Counted from the first letter of the stretch, positions 34,519-47,013 are shown. The stretch: 64,000 bases of DNA from Trileptium ribeirensis (GCA_030248225.1 JASANE010010209.1:1-64000), one strand, 5' to 3'. Numbers and translations are program-made. Notes: a model not told the origin generated them from the letters alone.

Positions 34519-36269
34519 GACAAAGTATACAGGGTACCCCTTCAAACATCAATAACATTACAACAATTAATGAATATTATACAACAATCAATAGTTCAAC
34601 AGAGTAGTACGGTACGACTCAAGATATTAATGAACAGCATGGTACGTTCGAATTACATGACATAACAGCAAGTGCAGAATAAGTCACAATATTTGTTGTA
34701 TTTCCTATATCCTAACAATCAATTTTAACGCGCATTTGTAAATTTGAAGCAATCCTAACGTCACTATTGGCTCAGGATGTGTCATTCTCACAGGACGTGT
34801 TTATAATATGTAGTTCTATATGCAGGGAAACTTTGAACGGCAAATCCGTAGCGGTCTCTTTTATTTGGCTCGGTTCTGACTTATCCGATGGCCAGTTCAT
34901 CGGGACTTAAAATACTTAGTTTGACTGGAAAAGCGGTCCAATACGGCAAAAATCGTTTAAATAAGCGGGAAACAAGGATGTTGTTACCCGACTCGCAAAC
35001 TACATGGAAAATGCGATGTGGATCCGACGTCCACGATAAGCAATTTTGGCGGGGGGCGTGAAGGATTCGCCCGGCAACGTCATTCCTGCTCGAAATTGGC
35101 TAAATGTAATGTGCAAAATTGGTACGTGAAAACAAATAACTAAAAGGGCGCACAGTGCAAACATAATTGCGCTCGTAGGTCCGGATAAAAATAGTTTGGG
35201 TCTGATTTCCTACCTCTTAAGATTCTCTATAAATTGTCATTTTCTAAGAAGTCTTATCGCTATTTTAGGATACAATACCTAGCTTTTCAAACGTAGGGAA
35301 CTTAATGCTTTGCGTTATCGGATTATCGGAAAAAAATTTATTTAGATGATTTTGAGAAGATGCTGTGTCAAGGGATATTCAGGGAGATTTGAGAAGATGC
35401 TGCGTCAATTCAGGGAAAATTAATAAAAATGGGAATATTTTAGATTTTAGGTCCCGTAATGGTTCAAAGCGTGAACTAACTTAGCGGGACTAATTCACGA
35501 GTCCTATTAGTTAAAAACGCTGCAACTGCCACATTGCAAAATGTACTTTGATTGACCTAACAAAACAATTTTAATTCCGAATGTCTTGGTCTTTTAAGAC
35601 AGAAAAATAACCTGATACCCACGGAGACTAACTTAAATTCTAGGGCCCGTTTTCTTAGCGGTACAACAGCAACGACGCTGCGTCGCATCTTAAAAAGATT
35701 AATATTTTGTATTAACATTGAAATGTCCCAACCACAAAATAACTGATTTTAATGCTTAGCCTACTTAACTGTAATCTAAATTGTATGTCCGAACTCAATT
35801 TTTCATGGGAATTATTATTTCGGGCTGCGAAGCGACGGTACTTGTGCAGGCGTGGGACCGTCCTAAGCTGACAAACAGGGCGTAATAGGAATCCTAATGC
35901 CGCAGTTTACGCACTTCCATCAAATCCTGTGTCACTTCATGCAAATTGTGTAGTTTTATAATGCGAATGTATAAATTGTAAAACGCGATGCTAATTCGTA
36001 AAATAGTGACGGCGAACGGCTCCTACGCTTTGCTGGATCACTAAATACGTACGCGGTACGCGTACATAATGAAAAATCATAATTTGCTCGCTTTCATAGC
36101 TTTCACGATCGTGAGCTGATTTGCCAAAAAGCAACCCAAAAGTAAGCACCTAAAGTGGACTCACGCATAGGACATTGCAGTAGGAATTTTTCATTTTAGC
36201 ACTGTAGGCGTTTAACAAAACAAAGCCAGTTGGATGCTTGTAGCAGCTGCTTTACCCATTCGGAGGGCT

Positions 36270-36328
36270 GTTGTATGTTCAGAACGTAGTGGAGATTTTG
36301 TGTTGCATGAGTGAAAGCTTTTAAACTT
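36270..36328 (+). repeat. 5' flank of the ~150-bp-unit repeat, split by a retrotransposon
   Basis: The sequence TCAGAACGTAGTGGAGATTT, then TGTGTTGCATGAGTGAAAGCTTTTAA matches 50775-50822, which is the left edge of an intact copy of the repeat at 50763-51505. Here the match stops where the retrotransposon begins and resumes after it at about 38158. Confidence 0.4.
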
Positions 36329-36329
36329 G

Positions 36330-38157
36330 GTCAGGGTCAGGGGTTCCGACTGGCGGTGGGTACGAGATCGTCATCTGTAGACTAGACACCCGGGCTGGTA
36401 ACGTTGATGAGGACCAATCCCGGTCAACGGCTAAACCCATCAGTTGAAGGTTCTGCCATCCTTTGCCAAATTAGCTAAAGAATACCATGACTACAAATCT
36501 TACAATATCAAACCATGTTATCGTATCTGGAGCAGCTGATGTGCCGTCTGGTGGGTCTGCCAGGCCGGTGGTGAAAACTGGGTTACTGGTTCACAGCCTA
36601 AAGGACATTAGACTGGCCACATGGAATGTACGTACACTCTCACCAGAAGGCCACCCGGAATGGCTGGCCAAAGAACTATCTCGACTATCCATTATGGTTG
36701 CCGCAATAACGGAATCACGAATATGTGGCTCAGGCTTTCACATTTCACAACATGGTTGCCGATATATGGCAATCAGAGCAACTTCCACAAAACTGGTGTG
36801 ACGCCGAAATAGTTCCGGCGTTTAAGAAGAAAGACAAGAATGACTGCGCCAACTACAGAGGTATCAGTCTCTTAGCAGAGCAAAGTGTTAACAGCAATTT
36901 ATTATCCGACGGAGAATCTCTAGCTATCGAGAATCATCAACGCGAGAACAGCAAGCTGGATTTAGGGCCCTATCCACAGCTGCTTAGATCAGAAACACCG
37001 TATCATGGCTGAAAAACCATCTATCATGATGTTTATTGACTTCGCGGCTGCATTTGATAGTGTTCACGGGGACTCTTTGTGGAAAGCATTGGCAATTGAC
37101 GGCTTTCTTACAAAGTTCATTCGTATTCTTCAAAATTACTATGACAATGCAAACTGCCGCGTAAGGGTTTACGGAGAACGGTCGGAACCTTTTAATATCA
37201 CTACAAGAGTTCGCCAGGGATGCGCTTTGTCACCCTTGCTCTTCAACGACGCCATCGACCGAATCATGAACAAAGTTTATATGACAGCTACACCCAATGG
37301 AGTTGAAGAAATTTGAAAATGGAATTGTTGGCAATTTGCTGAAAAATTTCAATTCACCAAATTTGCCTTTGTTGGCAATGGAGTCTTCGTGCTCGACCTA
37401 GCGTATGCTGATGACATATCATTATTTGCGGATACCCCAGGGAGGGCACAAGCTACCATCGACGCCGTAGATATAGCTGCATCCAAGCTAGGTATAACGA
37501 TCAGCGTACCCAAGACAAAAGGCCTTGCAGCTTTTATGACAACGCTAACCATCACCATCTCTCTTCGAATCGAACAACTTGAAGCTGTGGACTCTTTTGC
37601 TTACCTCGGTTCTACCATATCAAACAGTGACATTGCCGCATCTGCTTATGTACATGTGAGAATTGGGAAAGCGTCGTCAGCATTTGGTCGGCTGAAACAA
37701 GTGCTCTGGAGTCGCCGTGACATCTCATTCAAGACAAAGATGCGGGTTCTCCATGTCATCGTCCGACCGACTCTTCTATATGACGCTGAGTGCTGGACCT
37801 TGCTGGCGGAAGATAGTCGCCGCCTTGAAGCTTTTCAAATGCAGTGTCTACGAGTGATCGCGGGCATCTCACTATTCAACCTCGTGAGTAACGAAGAAGT
37901 CCATCGATTGTGACGCAATCAACCGCCCATCCCTGACGCGATACGCAACGGTCGCAACGCAACGTTTGGTCATATTCAAAGAATGCAACCGGAACGACTA
38001 CCAAGGATATTCGCGAACTGCACGAGACCTACAACATGGAAGGCGCCTCGCAATGCACCGCGAAAGGGATAGTCAGACGAAGTCCCAAGCGACGTCAAGG
38101 GCCTACACTTCAATCTGGCTACAGCCCGAGAAGCTGCACAAAATAGAAGCCAATAGC
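36330..38157 (+). mobile_element. Decayed non-LTR retrotransposon (RTE/CR1-like), truncated and frameshifted
   Basis: The + strand carries ordered remnants of a LINE polyprotein. The endonuclease start (DIRLATWNVRTL, then a TESRICGSG-like motif) is at about 36600-36740. An RT beginning (IVPAFKKKDKNDCANYRGIS) is at 36806-36865. The catalytic A region (FIDFAAAFDSV) is at about 37030, the B region (VRQGCALSPLLFN) at about 37210, and the C region (LAYADDISLF) at about 37400. The thumb and C-terminal segment (YLGSTIS, RRDISFKTKMRV, CLRVIAGIS, then FGHIQRM and ATAREAA) runs to about 38150. Most of the endonuclease is deleted, there is an insertion at about 37315-37385, and reading frames shift at least twice. 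The element is inactive. Confidence 0.85.
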
Positions 38158-38634
38158 AATTTTTTGTTTTTCCGATTAAAACTTCGGTTCTGGAGTTATG
38201 GGGTTTGAGGTATGGTATCTGTCCAATATATTCGTTTATTCGAACATTGCGGTGGAAGATTTGGAGTTGAACTTAAAAACTAACTGAAAAAAGTAGAAAT
38301 ATGACGTTCGGCGCTACGACTAAAAACAGGTGGATGGTTTTTAACGGTGACTATGGATCGCTGCCTTTGTTATATCTACTAGTTACCAGCTATGTTACAA
38401 AAATGATAGACTTGGTATCTTTGAAATTAAAGGTCAAAACCTAATTCTTTATATCCAAGAAGAATAAATATAGTCCATCGCTAAATTTTTGTTCAGCACC
38501 CTAATGGTTCCTCGACACAAAATTCAAAAATTTGTTCTGACGTCCTGGGCGGCTGAAAAGTTTCACTCGTGGATTTTGGGCATGGCAAACTCATTGCCGG
38601 TGTTGGTTTGCTCTGTGCCCCATGGTTCCTAGTT
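38158..38634 (+). repeat. ~150-bp-unit repeat, 3' part after the retrotransposon
   Basis: TTTTTTGTTTTTCCGATTAA, then CGGTTCTGGAGTTATGGGGT matches 51100-51140, and one unit containing ATGGTTCCTCGACACAAAATTC, TTCTGACGTCCTG, CTCATTGCCGGTG and CCCCATGGTTC (38500-38625) matches the tandem units at 51165-51505. It is truncated by the inverted hAT-like copy that follows. Confidence 0.5.
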
Positions 38635-39435
38635 TAGAATTGAACCGGTCCAACTTGATGTACATAACAGAGTATGGAATTTTTAGAACCGCTTAGCTGT
38701 TAGCTCAGCTAACATAAATTGTGTCAACCACTAGCCTGCGCGCTTGTTAATTGTGTTAATCAATCTACATTTGAGTAACTTAACATATCTGCAACGGAGC
38801 CAGAAACTGGGAATGAACAGTATTTATTGAAACAGTGCGAGCAGTATCACAGTTTGTCTCATAGCATTGTGATCAGGAAATCATCATGATCATAGTCTAG
38901 TTGACTAGCACTAATAGCCTAACGCTAGCCTGCACGATGTATCTACCACTGATCAAAATATTATAGTATACATCGTATATTTTCTTTTGGAACCATATAA
39001 TAATTCCAAGTTTCCTACAGAATATATACCATATAACAAATGCATCTCCAGCGCTTTTGGAGACAGCGAAATTGTCTAGTCTACGCTCCATGTGTTACAA
39101 ACACGTTCAGTGTGACGCACGTAAGACATTATTTGCACTGGCGAACCACAAAAACCGTCATCTTGATCGATAAACACTATGATCGATAAAAACATTATTA
39201 GTTTCCTCAGCCTCTTCAAAGTTCCAGAGTGGCAATAATGCCACCATAAATTATTAAGTTTAATGTAAAATTTATTTTTAATACATTTGAAATTCACGGT
39301 ACCTTCGTTTCTTTCTTCATCTGTTTTACTATATATAAGTTTCGAAGACCTAGTTCCTTTTTCGGAACCAGTTTAAATGGTCATTTTCAGGTGCTGGTTG
39401 CGGTTTTGATAAATTTCGGTTCCGGTTATTCCTTG
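38635..39435 (-). mobile_element. hAT-like non-autonomous transposon, inverted, one end missing
   Basis: Read on the minus strand from 39435 it begins CAAGGAATAACCGGAACCG and follows the interior of 33151-34518 and 55029-56148 (TCTTCGAAACTTATATATAG, then TTAGTTTCC/ACAGTGTTTC-type blocks), stopping near a GGACCGGTT block at about 38655. The last 350 bp and the second terminus are absent, so no target duplication can be tested. Confidence 0.55.
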
Positions 39436-39439
39436 TCAT

Positions 39440-40350
39440 GAATGTGTAAAATTGTAAAACCTGAGCGGCCGTTTCTCTGCTCGCGTTTAATTTCTTTATA
39501 ACTTTTGAACGAGCCAAGGCTTTGCCGGGTCGTAGGCTCAAATGAAATTTCTACAGAGTCGCTAATCATAAGACAAAAATCATGAAAATTCTTGGGGAAT
39601 TTTTAGTTAAGAGCGAATGCGTTTTTTAGGTGGAGGCGACCCAATTCCGGTTCACTGGGCTTCTGAATCCAATCAACCTAAAGTTCCATTTGAAAGGCGT
39701 AATATAGCAGAATTAGCTTTCAAAACTTTAGTAAATTTAGTGCTAGAATCGTTTTAATAATTTCGGTTTTGTTTGTAAATATTACCTGTGCGGATCCTTT
39801 AACGATTAAGTGGAGTAAAAACCGCTGCTAAAACCATGGATAAGCGAAATAAAAATTACTAGAAATAGATGCAAGGATCGGCAAATATAAATTGCAAGTT
39901 TGCATCAGTTGTAAGATAAGTTGTTGTTTTATCTCGGTCGCTCAAGATCAGTTCCTAAACGCCTAACTTATGTCAGGAATAATGCAAAATTAATCTACTC
40001 CAGCTCGCTTGTGCCTGAACTCACGATATATGAGTACCCGAATGACTTAGACTGACCTTCCTAATGAAAATCACGGCCCATTCCCGTGGGTACTTCTGAC
40101 TTATGCAGGACGAGACGAAAATTTAGGACCGGGTTACGACAGTAAGTAGTTCAACTCCGAATGAAAGAAGCGACATATCAGGTTAATTCCATTCGAACAG
40201 TCTAACTAAGTTTGCCATTCCGTCCTTCGCCTCGACCTTACGTCAGCGAAATCGGCAATTTCCCCACCAATTTGTTCAAATTTTCTAGACTCTTAAATCA
40301 CCTTAATTCTTATCTCCCCAAAGCGATGATTTTAGCCCAACACCCAACCC
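39440..40350 (+). repeat. Large unidentified element, further forward copy
   Basis: It carries AACCTGAGCGGCC, CTCTGCTCGCG and GGCTTTGCCGGGTCG near its left end (compare 25490-25565 and 29855-29925), a TTTTTTAGGTGGAGGCGACCC block at 39624, TATCTCGGTCGCTC at about 39931, and AAATCACCTTAATTC at about 40295. The last of these matches the minus strand of 2802. It directly abuts the inverted hAT-like copy. Confidence 0.45.
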
Positions 40351-40354
40351 AATT

Positions 40355-40790
40355 TAATCCCCAAATTATATAATAATTAAAGTTAAACTATTAATATTAC
40401 TATTACTAAATTACTAATATTAGTTTACTATAAATACTAAATTTAAGTATTACCTATGTACTGTTTTATCTTATTAAGAAATTTATATATATTTATAAAT
40501 ATCTATAGCTATACTTATTTATTATATAATATTTAATAAATATATCAACATTCCATATTTTAATATTAAATTTATAAATATATTTACTTAGTATATTAAT
40601 ACTATAACTACACTAATTTTATAATAATTTATTTACATAATATTTATGCAATAAATATTATCTTTAATTTAGCATTATAATTTATGTAAAATACTTATTT
40701 ATAATTATATACTTATTTATATACGTATATATACTCTCTATGTACTTACACACATATATACTTTATATAAATTTGCGAAAAAGAAAATAA
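40355..40790. repeat. AT-only low-complexity tract
   Basis: About 430 bp are almost entirely A and T (TATATAAATA-type words) with very few G or C. It lies between two repeat blocks. The corresponding place in the inverted copy (about 2570-2760) is also AT-rich, so it is probably part of the large element rather than a separate feature. Confidence 0.5.
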
Positions 40791-40829
40791 TGCCCACCGG
40801 CAAGATTTTTGTGCGGGTACTGTACTCAA

Positions 40830-41190
40830 GGTGGGCACAGCTGGTACATGCAGGGCTCAAATTAAACCCTGGAATCCGAGTGTCATTATTTATAACCACT
40901 GCATCGATTAATATTAAGCAGTTAATAAAATAATTATTTCTAACTTATCTTAACACCCAAATTTTACGGTACGACTCAGTAATTCCTTATTAAGTCCATG
41001 AATTCTAAACTGGTTTAGACCTGATCGGTCTCATTGGAAAGCCTGAAACGTTTCACGTTAGAAAAGTCAGTCCGGCACCTAGAAATTTTAGCCGTTCTCT
41101 AGCTATGGGTCCGAATATCAGCGACCGTCAATTCCCAGAACTCGGAGTCGACGTTTTGAAAAGCGTTGTGTTACTAAAATTTTCTGCTTT
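40830..41190 (+). repeat. Interspersed repeat, copy 2 (matches 1140-1450)
   Basis: It contains AAGGTGGGCACAGC, a CCTGGAATCC block, CCTGATCGGTCTCATTGGAA at about 41019 and a GGGTCCGAATATCAG block, in the same order and orientation as 1140-1450. No coding function is visible. Confidence 0.4.
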
Positions 41191-41901
41191 TCTCAGTGAA
41201 AATAATACTGTTGAATTTGATAGTTCATTATTAATACTTAAAATTTTCACAATATTGTAAATTTTCTCTTCGCTTCACGGCATACAGCCACAAAATAGGA
41301 CGTGTTTTCAAGGGTTGGGTGAAGGAAACGGGTTCCTCAGAGTACAGTTTTACCGCACACCTATTCTACCTTATTTTTCTTTATCACGTACCGTCATGTC
41401 AAATTTTACAGCTGATACAGGTTACCAAGTAAAGTAGTACAAGCACAAGTCGCGAGTTGACGCTGATAAGGTACCGCGAGATACCTGACCAAATCCGGCC
41501 GGCGGTATACGTATACACGTAGGAACATCTCTACAACTTTTTATAATGATTATAAATACATATTAAAATAAAACCACTAAGAATGGTGGCACGGAGCCGT
41601 TAAGGTACCTGGAGGTACCCTACCAGACCCCGCCGACCAGAAACACATTAATTATACGCGAATTATTAAGTTTCACATGACCAACATATATGTCAATGAT
41701 AATCATAAAATTATTACAAACGATACAATAAAAGCACAAGGTTAACACAAACCAAATAGTTCATATGGTCTTTGCCATAAAGCCTCAAATCATATATACT
41801 GTGAACTTTGGTGAAAAAAATTTTGGTCACGGAGTCGGACAAAATGACTGTTTTCTAGGGTAACTGGAAGTGCTAAGTCCGAACTTTTGTTGTATCTCGA
41901 C

Positions 41902-43607
41902 CAGCAATGGAACGGGGTTAGTTAGGGTCACATTTCCGACTGGGTCAATAGACTGACCCCGTGATCCCGGATTAAAATTTCTTCCGTGAAATTACAAACT
42001 TTTTCATAACTTTCTCCATAGAGAGATCTCGCTAACATACTGTGCCATATAACCATTTGTTTATTACTATATAACTTTTTAAATTTTTTGATGTGGAACG
42101 TTGACGGGAGGCGACGAGGATAACAAAAATGCAAAAATTTGCAAAATCGGCACTTCTTGGTCAAATGCCGGCTCGGGAGAGCATAGTGCAAAAGTTCGGT
42201 ATTAATTTCTGAAACTGCAACAGTCGTGTAAAAATGAATCAGCGCCGAGCTGTGTGACTTCTAAGCTGCTACTCCGTTCATTACCGTGATGTCTTGTTAT
42301 TTGTTCTTTGGAGTAGTGGGGCTACCCGATTTCATACCACTGTCAAAATAGTTTTGATGGAGAAAAAAAGCGATTTTGACAAAATTTACGAAATTTTTGG
42401 CTTCAGAACGGAATTTTAATACAAATTTTAATCAAGTTTTATGTACCTTGGATCGATTGGACACAAAAAAAATTTCGATGAGGCGGGGAACCGGGGGAGC
42501 CCAAAATTTTGCCAGGGGGCACCTATTCTAAACCAGGGGGAACCGAAAAATGTCAGGCCCCCACCTCTTCCCCAATTTGGAGAGCCCAGAGCTTATCACT
42601 CAAACATAACCCTCAAGTAAATGAAAATGTGAGGAGAAAGGGTAAAAGCGCCCAAACTCAGTTCACATCCATAATTTCTGAAATTTGTCCTTGATTCGAA
42701 CATCTGATGTTATTTGTTTACTACTGCCTTTAAATCTACGCTTTTAATGTAATTTAAGAAAGATTTACTGTAAGAATTTTCAATTTTTTTGTTTTCAATG
42801 TTATTTCACATTTGTGAACGTAAAATACTATTTTATGTGCGTGTGGTCTTTCTTCATTATATATATTGGCATTATAAATGTTTAGAAATTCTGTACGGAA
42901 TATCTGATATAAGTAGCGATTAACATACAGTTTTCTCACAAGTCAAGCTATCTAGGTTATGGGCTATTGTTACTACCAAAATTGAGATATTTGAAAATGT
43001 ATAACATTCAGACATGTTGTTTCAGTTTGATTACGGTATCATAGATGGGAAATTTTGAGAAATCGTTACTGATGATTTTTTACAATATTGCAAATTTGAA
43101 AATCTTATACAATTTAGAGAAAAATTATTTTCCACAAAATTAGTAAGGTTAATTTGTTGAAGCTACAGTTGAGCATTCAGGCGGTTTTGACCCTAAATTC
43201 CGGGTTCGGGACCGGGTATTAAAAATTATTCGAGAAATGTTGTTGGGACAGCGCAAAGGCTATAATTTATTTAAAGCAAATAGTTTTGAAATTCGTCTCA
43301 CAGATTTCGCTCAGATTTACGTTTACACAACGAAAATTTGGAAGGAATTCATTTGTGGTAATAATTTCTCGAATTTCTCGGAACAAATTAATTATTGGTC
43401 ATGATAACGGAGACTTCGGAATATTGGAAACAAATTTCTTTTTAATGAAAGCGTAATTTTAATCATTCTATATATTTCAGAAGTTAAAAATTCTTGTGTA
43501 TAAGTGGTTTACATATAATTATACATTTATACGTATATTTATCATCAGCGGGGTCACGGGGTCATGATGCGACGGGGTCACTTAGGTATAACCCCGTTCC
43601 ATTGCTG
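41902..43607. mobile_element. Second hAT-like element with ~60-bp inverted ends
   Basis: The left end CAGCAATGGAACGGGGTTA (41902-41920) is repeated inverted at the right end (43607 reading leftward). Further inside, both ends carry GGGTCAC and GACCCCGTGA blocks. The 8 bp outside the ends are ATCTCGAC and ATCCAGAC, identical at 6 of 8 positions, consistent with an aged 8-bp target duplication. The interior has no recognised transposase; an 87-codon minus ORF (41928-42191) is unassigned. A repeat shared with 63730-63970 lies inside at 42330-42600. Confidence 0.55.
42330..42600 (+). repeat. Interspersed repeat with GCCAGGGGGCAC and CCAATTTGGAGAGCCC blocks, copy 1
   Basis: The segment has GCCAGGGGGCACCTATTCTA at 42513, ACCGAAAAATGTCAGGCCCC at 42542 and CCCCAATTTGGAGAGCCCAG at 42571. 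The minus strand of 63730-63970 shows the same three blocks in the same order, and part of the family is inserted in the hAT-like element at 33363-33535. No coding function is evident. Confidence 0.5.
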
Positions 43608-45180
43608 ATCCAGACTCCTCGAACCCTCCCCCAAGTACACTAGTGCTATATTTTCTTTAAGCTGATTTATAAATTCCCAAAGTTTTTTGAGTTGTCGAGT
43701 TCATTAAGCAATGTGATTTTGGGCTCCTTGGGGAACCGACTAAACCCCTTTGGTTCGTTTTTTGAGGGGAAGAAGTTGGAATAATACTTTACCGCTAACT
43801 AAAGGGCAGCATATTGAGATTTCAAGCATTCAAATGCGCTATCCCGCTATTCAATCCGCCCAGCGGATGTTGAGTTTCCCAAAAAACTAAAAAACGGAAA
43901 ACGTTGAAATTTACCACTCTCGCCAGTGAGAATAATCCTTTTGCTTCGCTTGTTTCACTCACTCACTCACTTAGCATTCACTTCAGTTTTGTTGTAACTG
44001 CTCCTTGTTAGGAAGACTATTTTTGATGTTGAAAATACCTGCGGTGCTGGGGAATGACCTCGGCAGAAGCAAAAATTTGCCTGACACATGAGGTGGGGAA
44101 GCCGCCGAAATTATGAGGCCTCCGTTTGCGAAGAAGCAAGCTGTTGTTGATCGTATTCATGGGTATACTAATTATAATTACTAATCCGCTTTCGAGGAAT
44201 TATTGGTTTTGTAACAAAGTTTTCAAATTTACAGTGATAATGTGAAAGCGATCAAAATGGTAATTTTAACTTCTAAAGGTCGTAAAGCTGGTCTCACCGC
44301 TGGCCCAAAAAATGTCGATATTTCAACGGGGGCCCTGTATAATTTTGACAAGGGATAAATTTCAATTTTCTGATGTTTTTCGTTTCCGTATTCTTTGCTG
44401 CGTCTTTGGCAGTGACGGTTGTATTGGCGTAACTGCTTTGATTTTATTCGATATTCTTAAGAATACACTTTCACATCATTTATTTTCAATATTGTGTATT
44501 CATATATTATTCAATATTTATTTTGTAGAATCGAAACCAAATCGAAATTTGGGATTTTTAGAAATAAGGTGGGGGTGCACTGGACATAGGATATTTCGGC
44601 GCGGAGGTTAGTGGCCGAGTAAGGGACTCCCTTCGCCATGATGATGTAGCTACTAAAGATTGAGGTCGAAAAATATGCTAAGTCAATATGCTAATTATCC
44701 TGGCTGTAAAGTACAATGATAATCCCAAGCGTATAGAATCGTGTATCAAAATTTGTTAACCTGCGAATTACCTTATTCATGCAACCTGCAATTTTTCGTT
44801 GTTTGCCAAAGGGTACATTTAGTTAGTCTTATTTGATCTATATTGATCTATTTTGATTTCTATTGTTCTATAAAATCAAATGTAAAACTTACTGGTTAGA
44901 GACATTTGCCGGGTTTTAAAATCAATTTCAGTGTCATGATACATAGCAGGAGGTGCGATAATGACAAATGAACATTACTAATATTTTGTTTTATCAGGAA
45001 CGTGCTATTCTATTAGTATATCAGGATCGTTTTGTATGTATAATTTTGGCGTTCTTTTAGGTTAGTTAACCGAATATCAGTACCATTTTCATTAACTTCT
45101 GTGGTAGTTCCATGCAAGGCATCTTTTGACTGACTTATCTGGATATTTTCCATTTCATGAGTAAGTTTAGCTGATTCGAT

Positions 45181-45816
45181 CTACTGAAACGTAGAATTTG
45201 ATTCGTTTATAGCTTCGTTTGCATTTGTGTTCACAGCAGCTCTTGTTTGTAGCGGTGTTGCGTTCTTCTGAAAAGCGCAGATACCAGGTGACACTTGGGA
45301 GTGTGCTGAAAAATTTTCCGCTGTACCTGCTGAATCACCTTCACGCGATGATGGCTGATTTTGATCAGTTCCGTTTTGCGTTCCAACATTGTTACAATCG
45401 TTAAATGAGTTACGGTGTGTACCATGGCATTTCAATAGTCTTTGTCCACGGTGTTGATTAACTGTCCTTACACAGCCGTTAAATCTTGGCATCTGTGCTC
45501 GATCTGTATCTAAAACATCAAGGTCCTGCAATACAACTGTTGGAGCTGGTTGTGACGATGTTTGATTAAGTCCGGCAAGCGGCGACGGTGGCGGCGTTTC
45601 TACATAAAACGGATGAGCATATCGGCTTGCGAAATGTGATCCCGAAGGACACGGCATGTGGGTAATGTTTTGAGAATTTTCTGCTTGATTGAACTGTTGG
45701 TGAAAGATCCTCTTAGATTGTCGTCTGGTTTGACCTGGTAGACCTGTGCCATGTATAACGTGGATATTTATTTTGTTCTCCAGTGAAGCTAAGAATTCAT
45801 CGTATGTCGGAGGTGG
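45181..45816 (-). CDS. Nested antisense gene, exon 3 (cytoplasmic tail of PPxY membrane protein)
   Basis: On the minus strand the acceptor ATTTTAG precedes CCACCTCCGACATACGATGA, giving PPPTYDEFLASLENK, then 197 more codons to a TAG at 45183-45181. PPPTYDE is a canonical PPxY motif for binding WW domains. The rest is polar and Ser/Thr/Gln/Asn-rich, with a further proline run (ETPPPSPL) and no membrane segment, as for a disordered cytoplasmic tail. The exon begins at phase 0, which matches the end of the exon at 47896-48107. The stop ends the protein; no clear polyadenylation signal was picked out downstream. The ATG at 45657 is internal and not needed as a start. Confidence 0.65.
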   Translation of the reverse strand, partial: PPPTYDEFLASLENKINIHVIHGTGLPGQTRRQSKRIFHQQFNQAENSQNITHMPCPSGSHFASRYAHPFYVETPPPSPLAGLNQTSSQPAPTVVLQDLDVLDTDRAQMPRFNGCVRTVNQHRGQRLLKCHGTHRNSFNDCNNVGTQNGTDQNQPSSREGDSAGTAENFSAHSQVSPGICAFQKNATPLQTRAAVNTNANEAINESNSTFQ

Positions 45817-47013
45817 CTAAAATTGCATGTATATTTTAAATTGCGTTAGGTATGTAAGATAAATTAACGTACTTTATTCATATTGGTTTTTAGTTATTTC
45901 TCTTTGCATTCAGTTATCGATGCTGATCGTATCGTTGCGTCACAACGATAATCGTACAACAATGGGCGTAGTAAATGCTAGCTCATACATTAAATACAGA
46001 TATTAAGGATATTAAACTCGCGTTTCAAGCTACCAAAAGTGTACCTGGGGTTGACTTACGATTCACCGAGCTCGCAGCTGCTAGAGCCGAAACTTCCTGG
46101 GCTGGATTCTTCCGGTTCATATCATATGGACATGGCGTACTTAATGTAGTATACTGTCATTATAACACAAAGTATGTATAACTTAACGATTGACTGTAAT
46201 TATGGCTGGCTATCTACTACGTAAAATTTAGGTATTATCCTCTCCGCATGGATAAATTCATGGATAATTAGCCATATACGGAAAAGTTAGCGTATTTTAG
46301 ACCAACATAAATATCAGCTGTTTTTGCTTCGCAGCAAAGTTCCCTGGATGAACTGGTAGAAACATAAATTTGCCTGCGTGTATGAACTGCGGGAACGGGA
46401 GAGCGGGCTATTTGAAGAAGTTAGTTAAATGCTGTGAAATTTGACCTCTAGTAACAATTTTTGTACTGCGGCATCATTTCTTCAAATAGAGAACTCTTTG
46501 TTAATTTAAAGGAAAACTCGGGAAAGTCGTTTAAATGGTTTTGTAGCGCGCGTAATACTGCAATGGTGTACTCAGATAGGAGACGAATGTTGGTATCGTT
46601 GTAGTTTTGCACAATAGATACTCCGATTCACTGTACTTAGATAAGTTTACTTTGAAACGAATAGATTAGAATTTAATACTTTTGTTAGTTTGTAAAGTTT
46701 CTTGATTTAGATGCTAGCATTAATTAGAGTGGAATAACTACTCTGCTTGGCTGTTTATTTTGTATAAACTTGGCATGTTAGAATTAGCAAAATACAATTA
46801 GAATACAAATTAGCAAAATCAAGCTATCTTTATAGACATCGGAAATTCTGGTAAATTAAATACTAGAAAGCTTAATATATAGCATAATACTGCTTTTATT
46901 CTATCTATGTTGTAGATTTTGTATTTTTGTTCCAGGAATGTCAGTGGCAGTCATAAAATTCAGAGCTAGAATAAATTATTGTAGTTTTATTTTTGCTATC
47001 TTTTGGTAGGTAC

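Noticed and set aside
36390..36440. Hammerhead-like TTGATGAG-GACC...GGTC pattern in the LINE leader
   Set aside because: The core CTGATGA has a substitution, no GAAA follows the stem directly, and no good stem I or III can be drawn next to it. It is kept only as a low-interest lead.
37005..37913. An intact retrotransposon polyprotein
   Set aside because: The reading frame is broken between 37316 and 37389 and again after 37913, and most of the endonuclease is missing; it is a dead copy.
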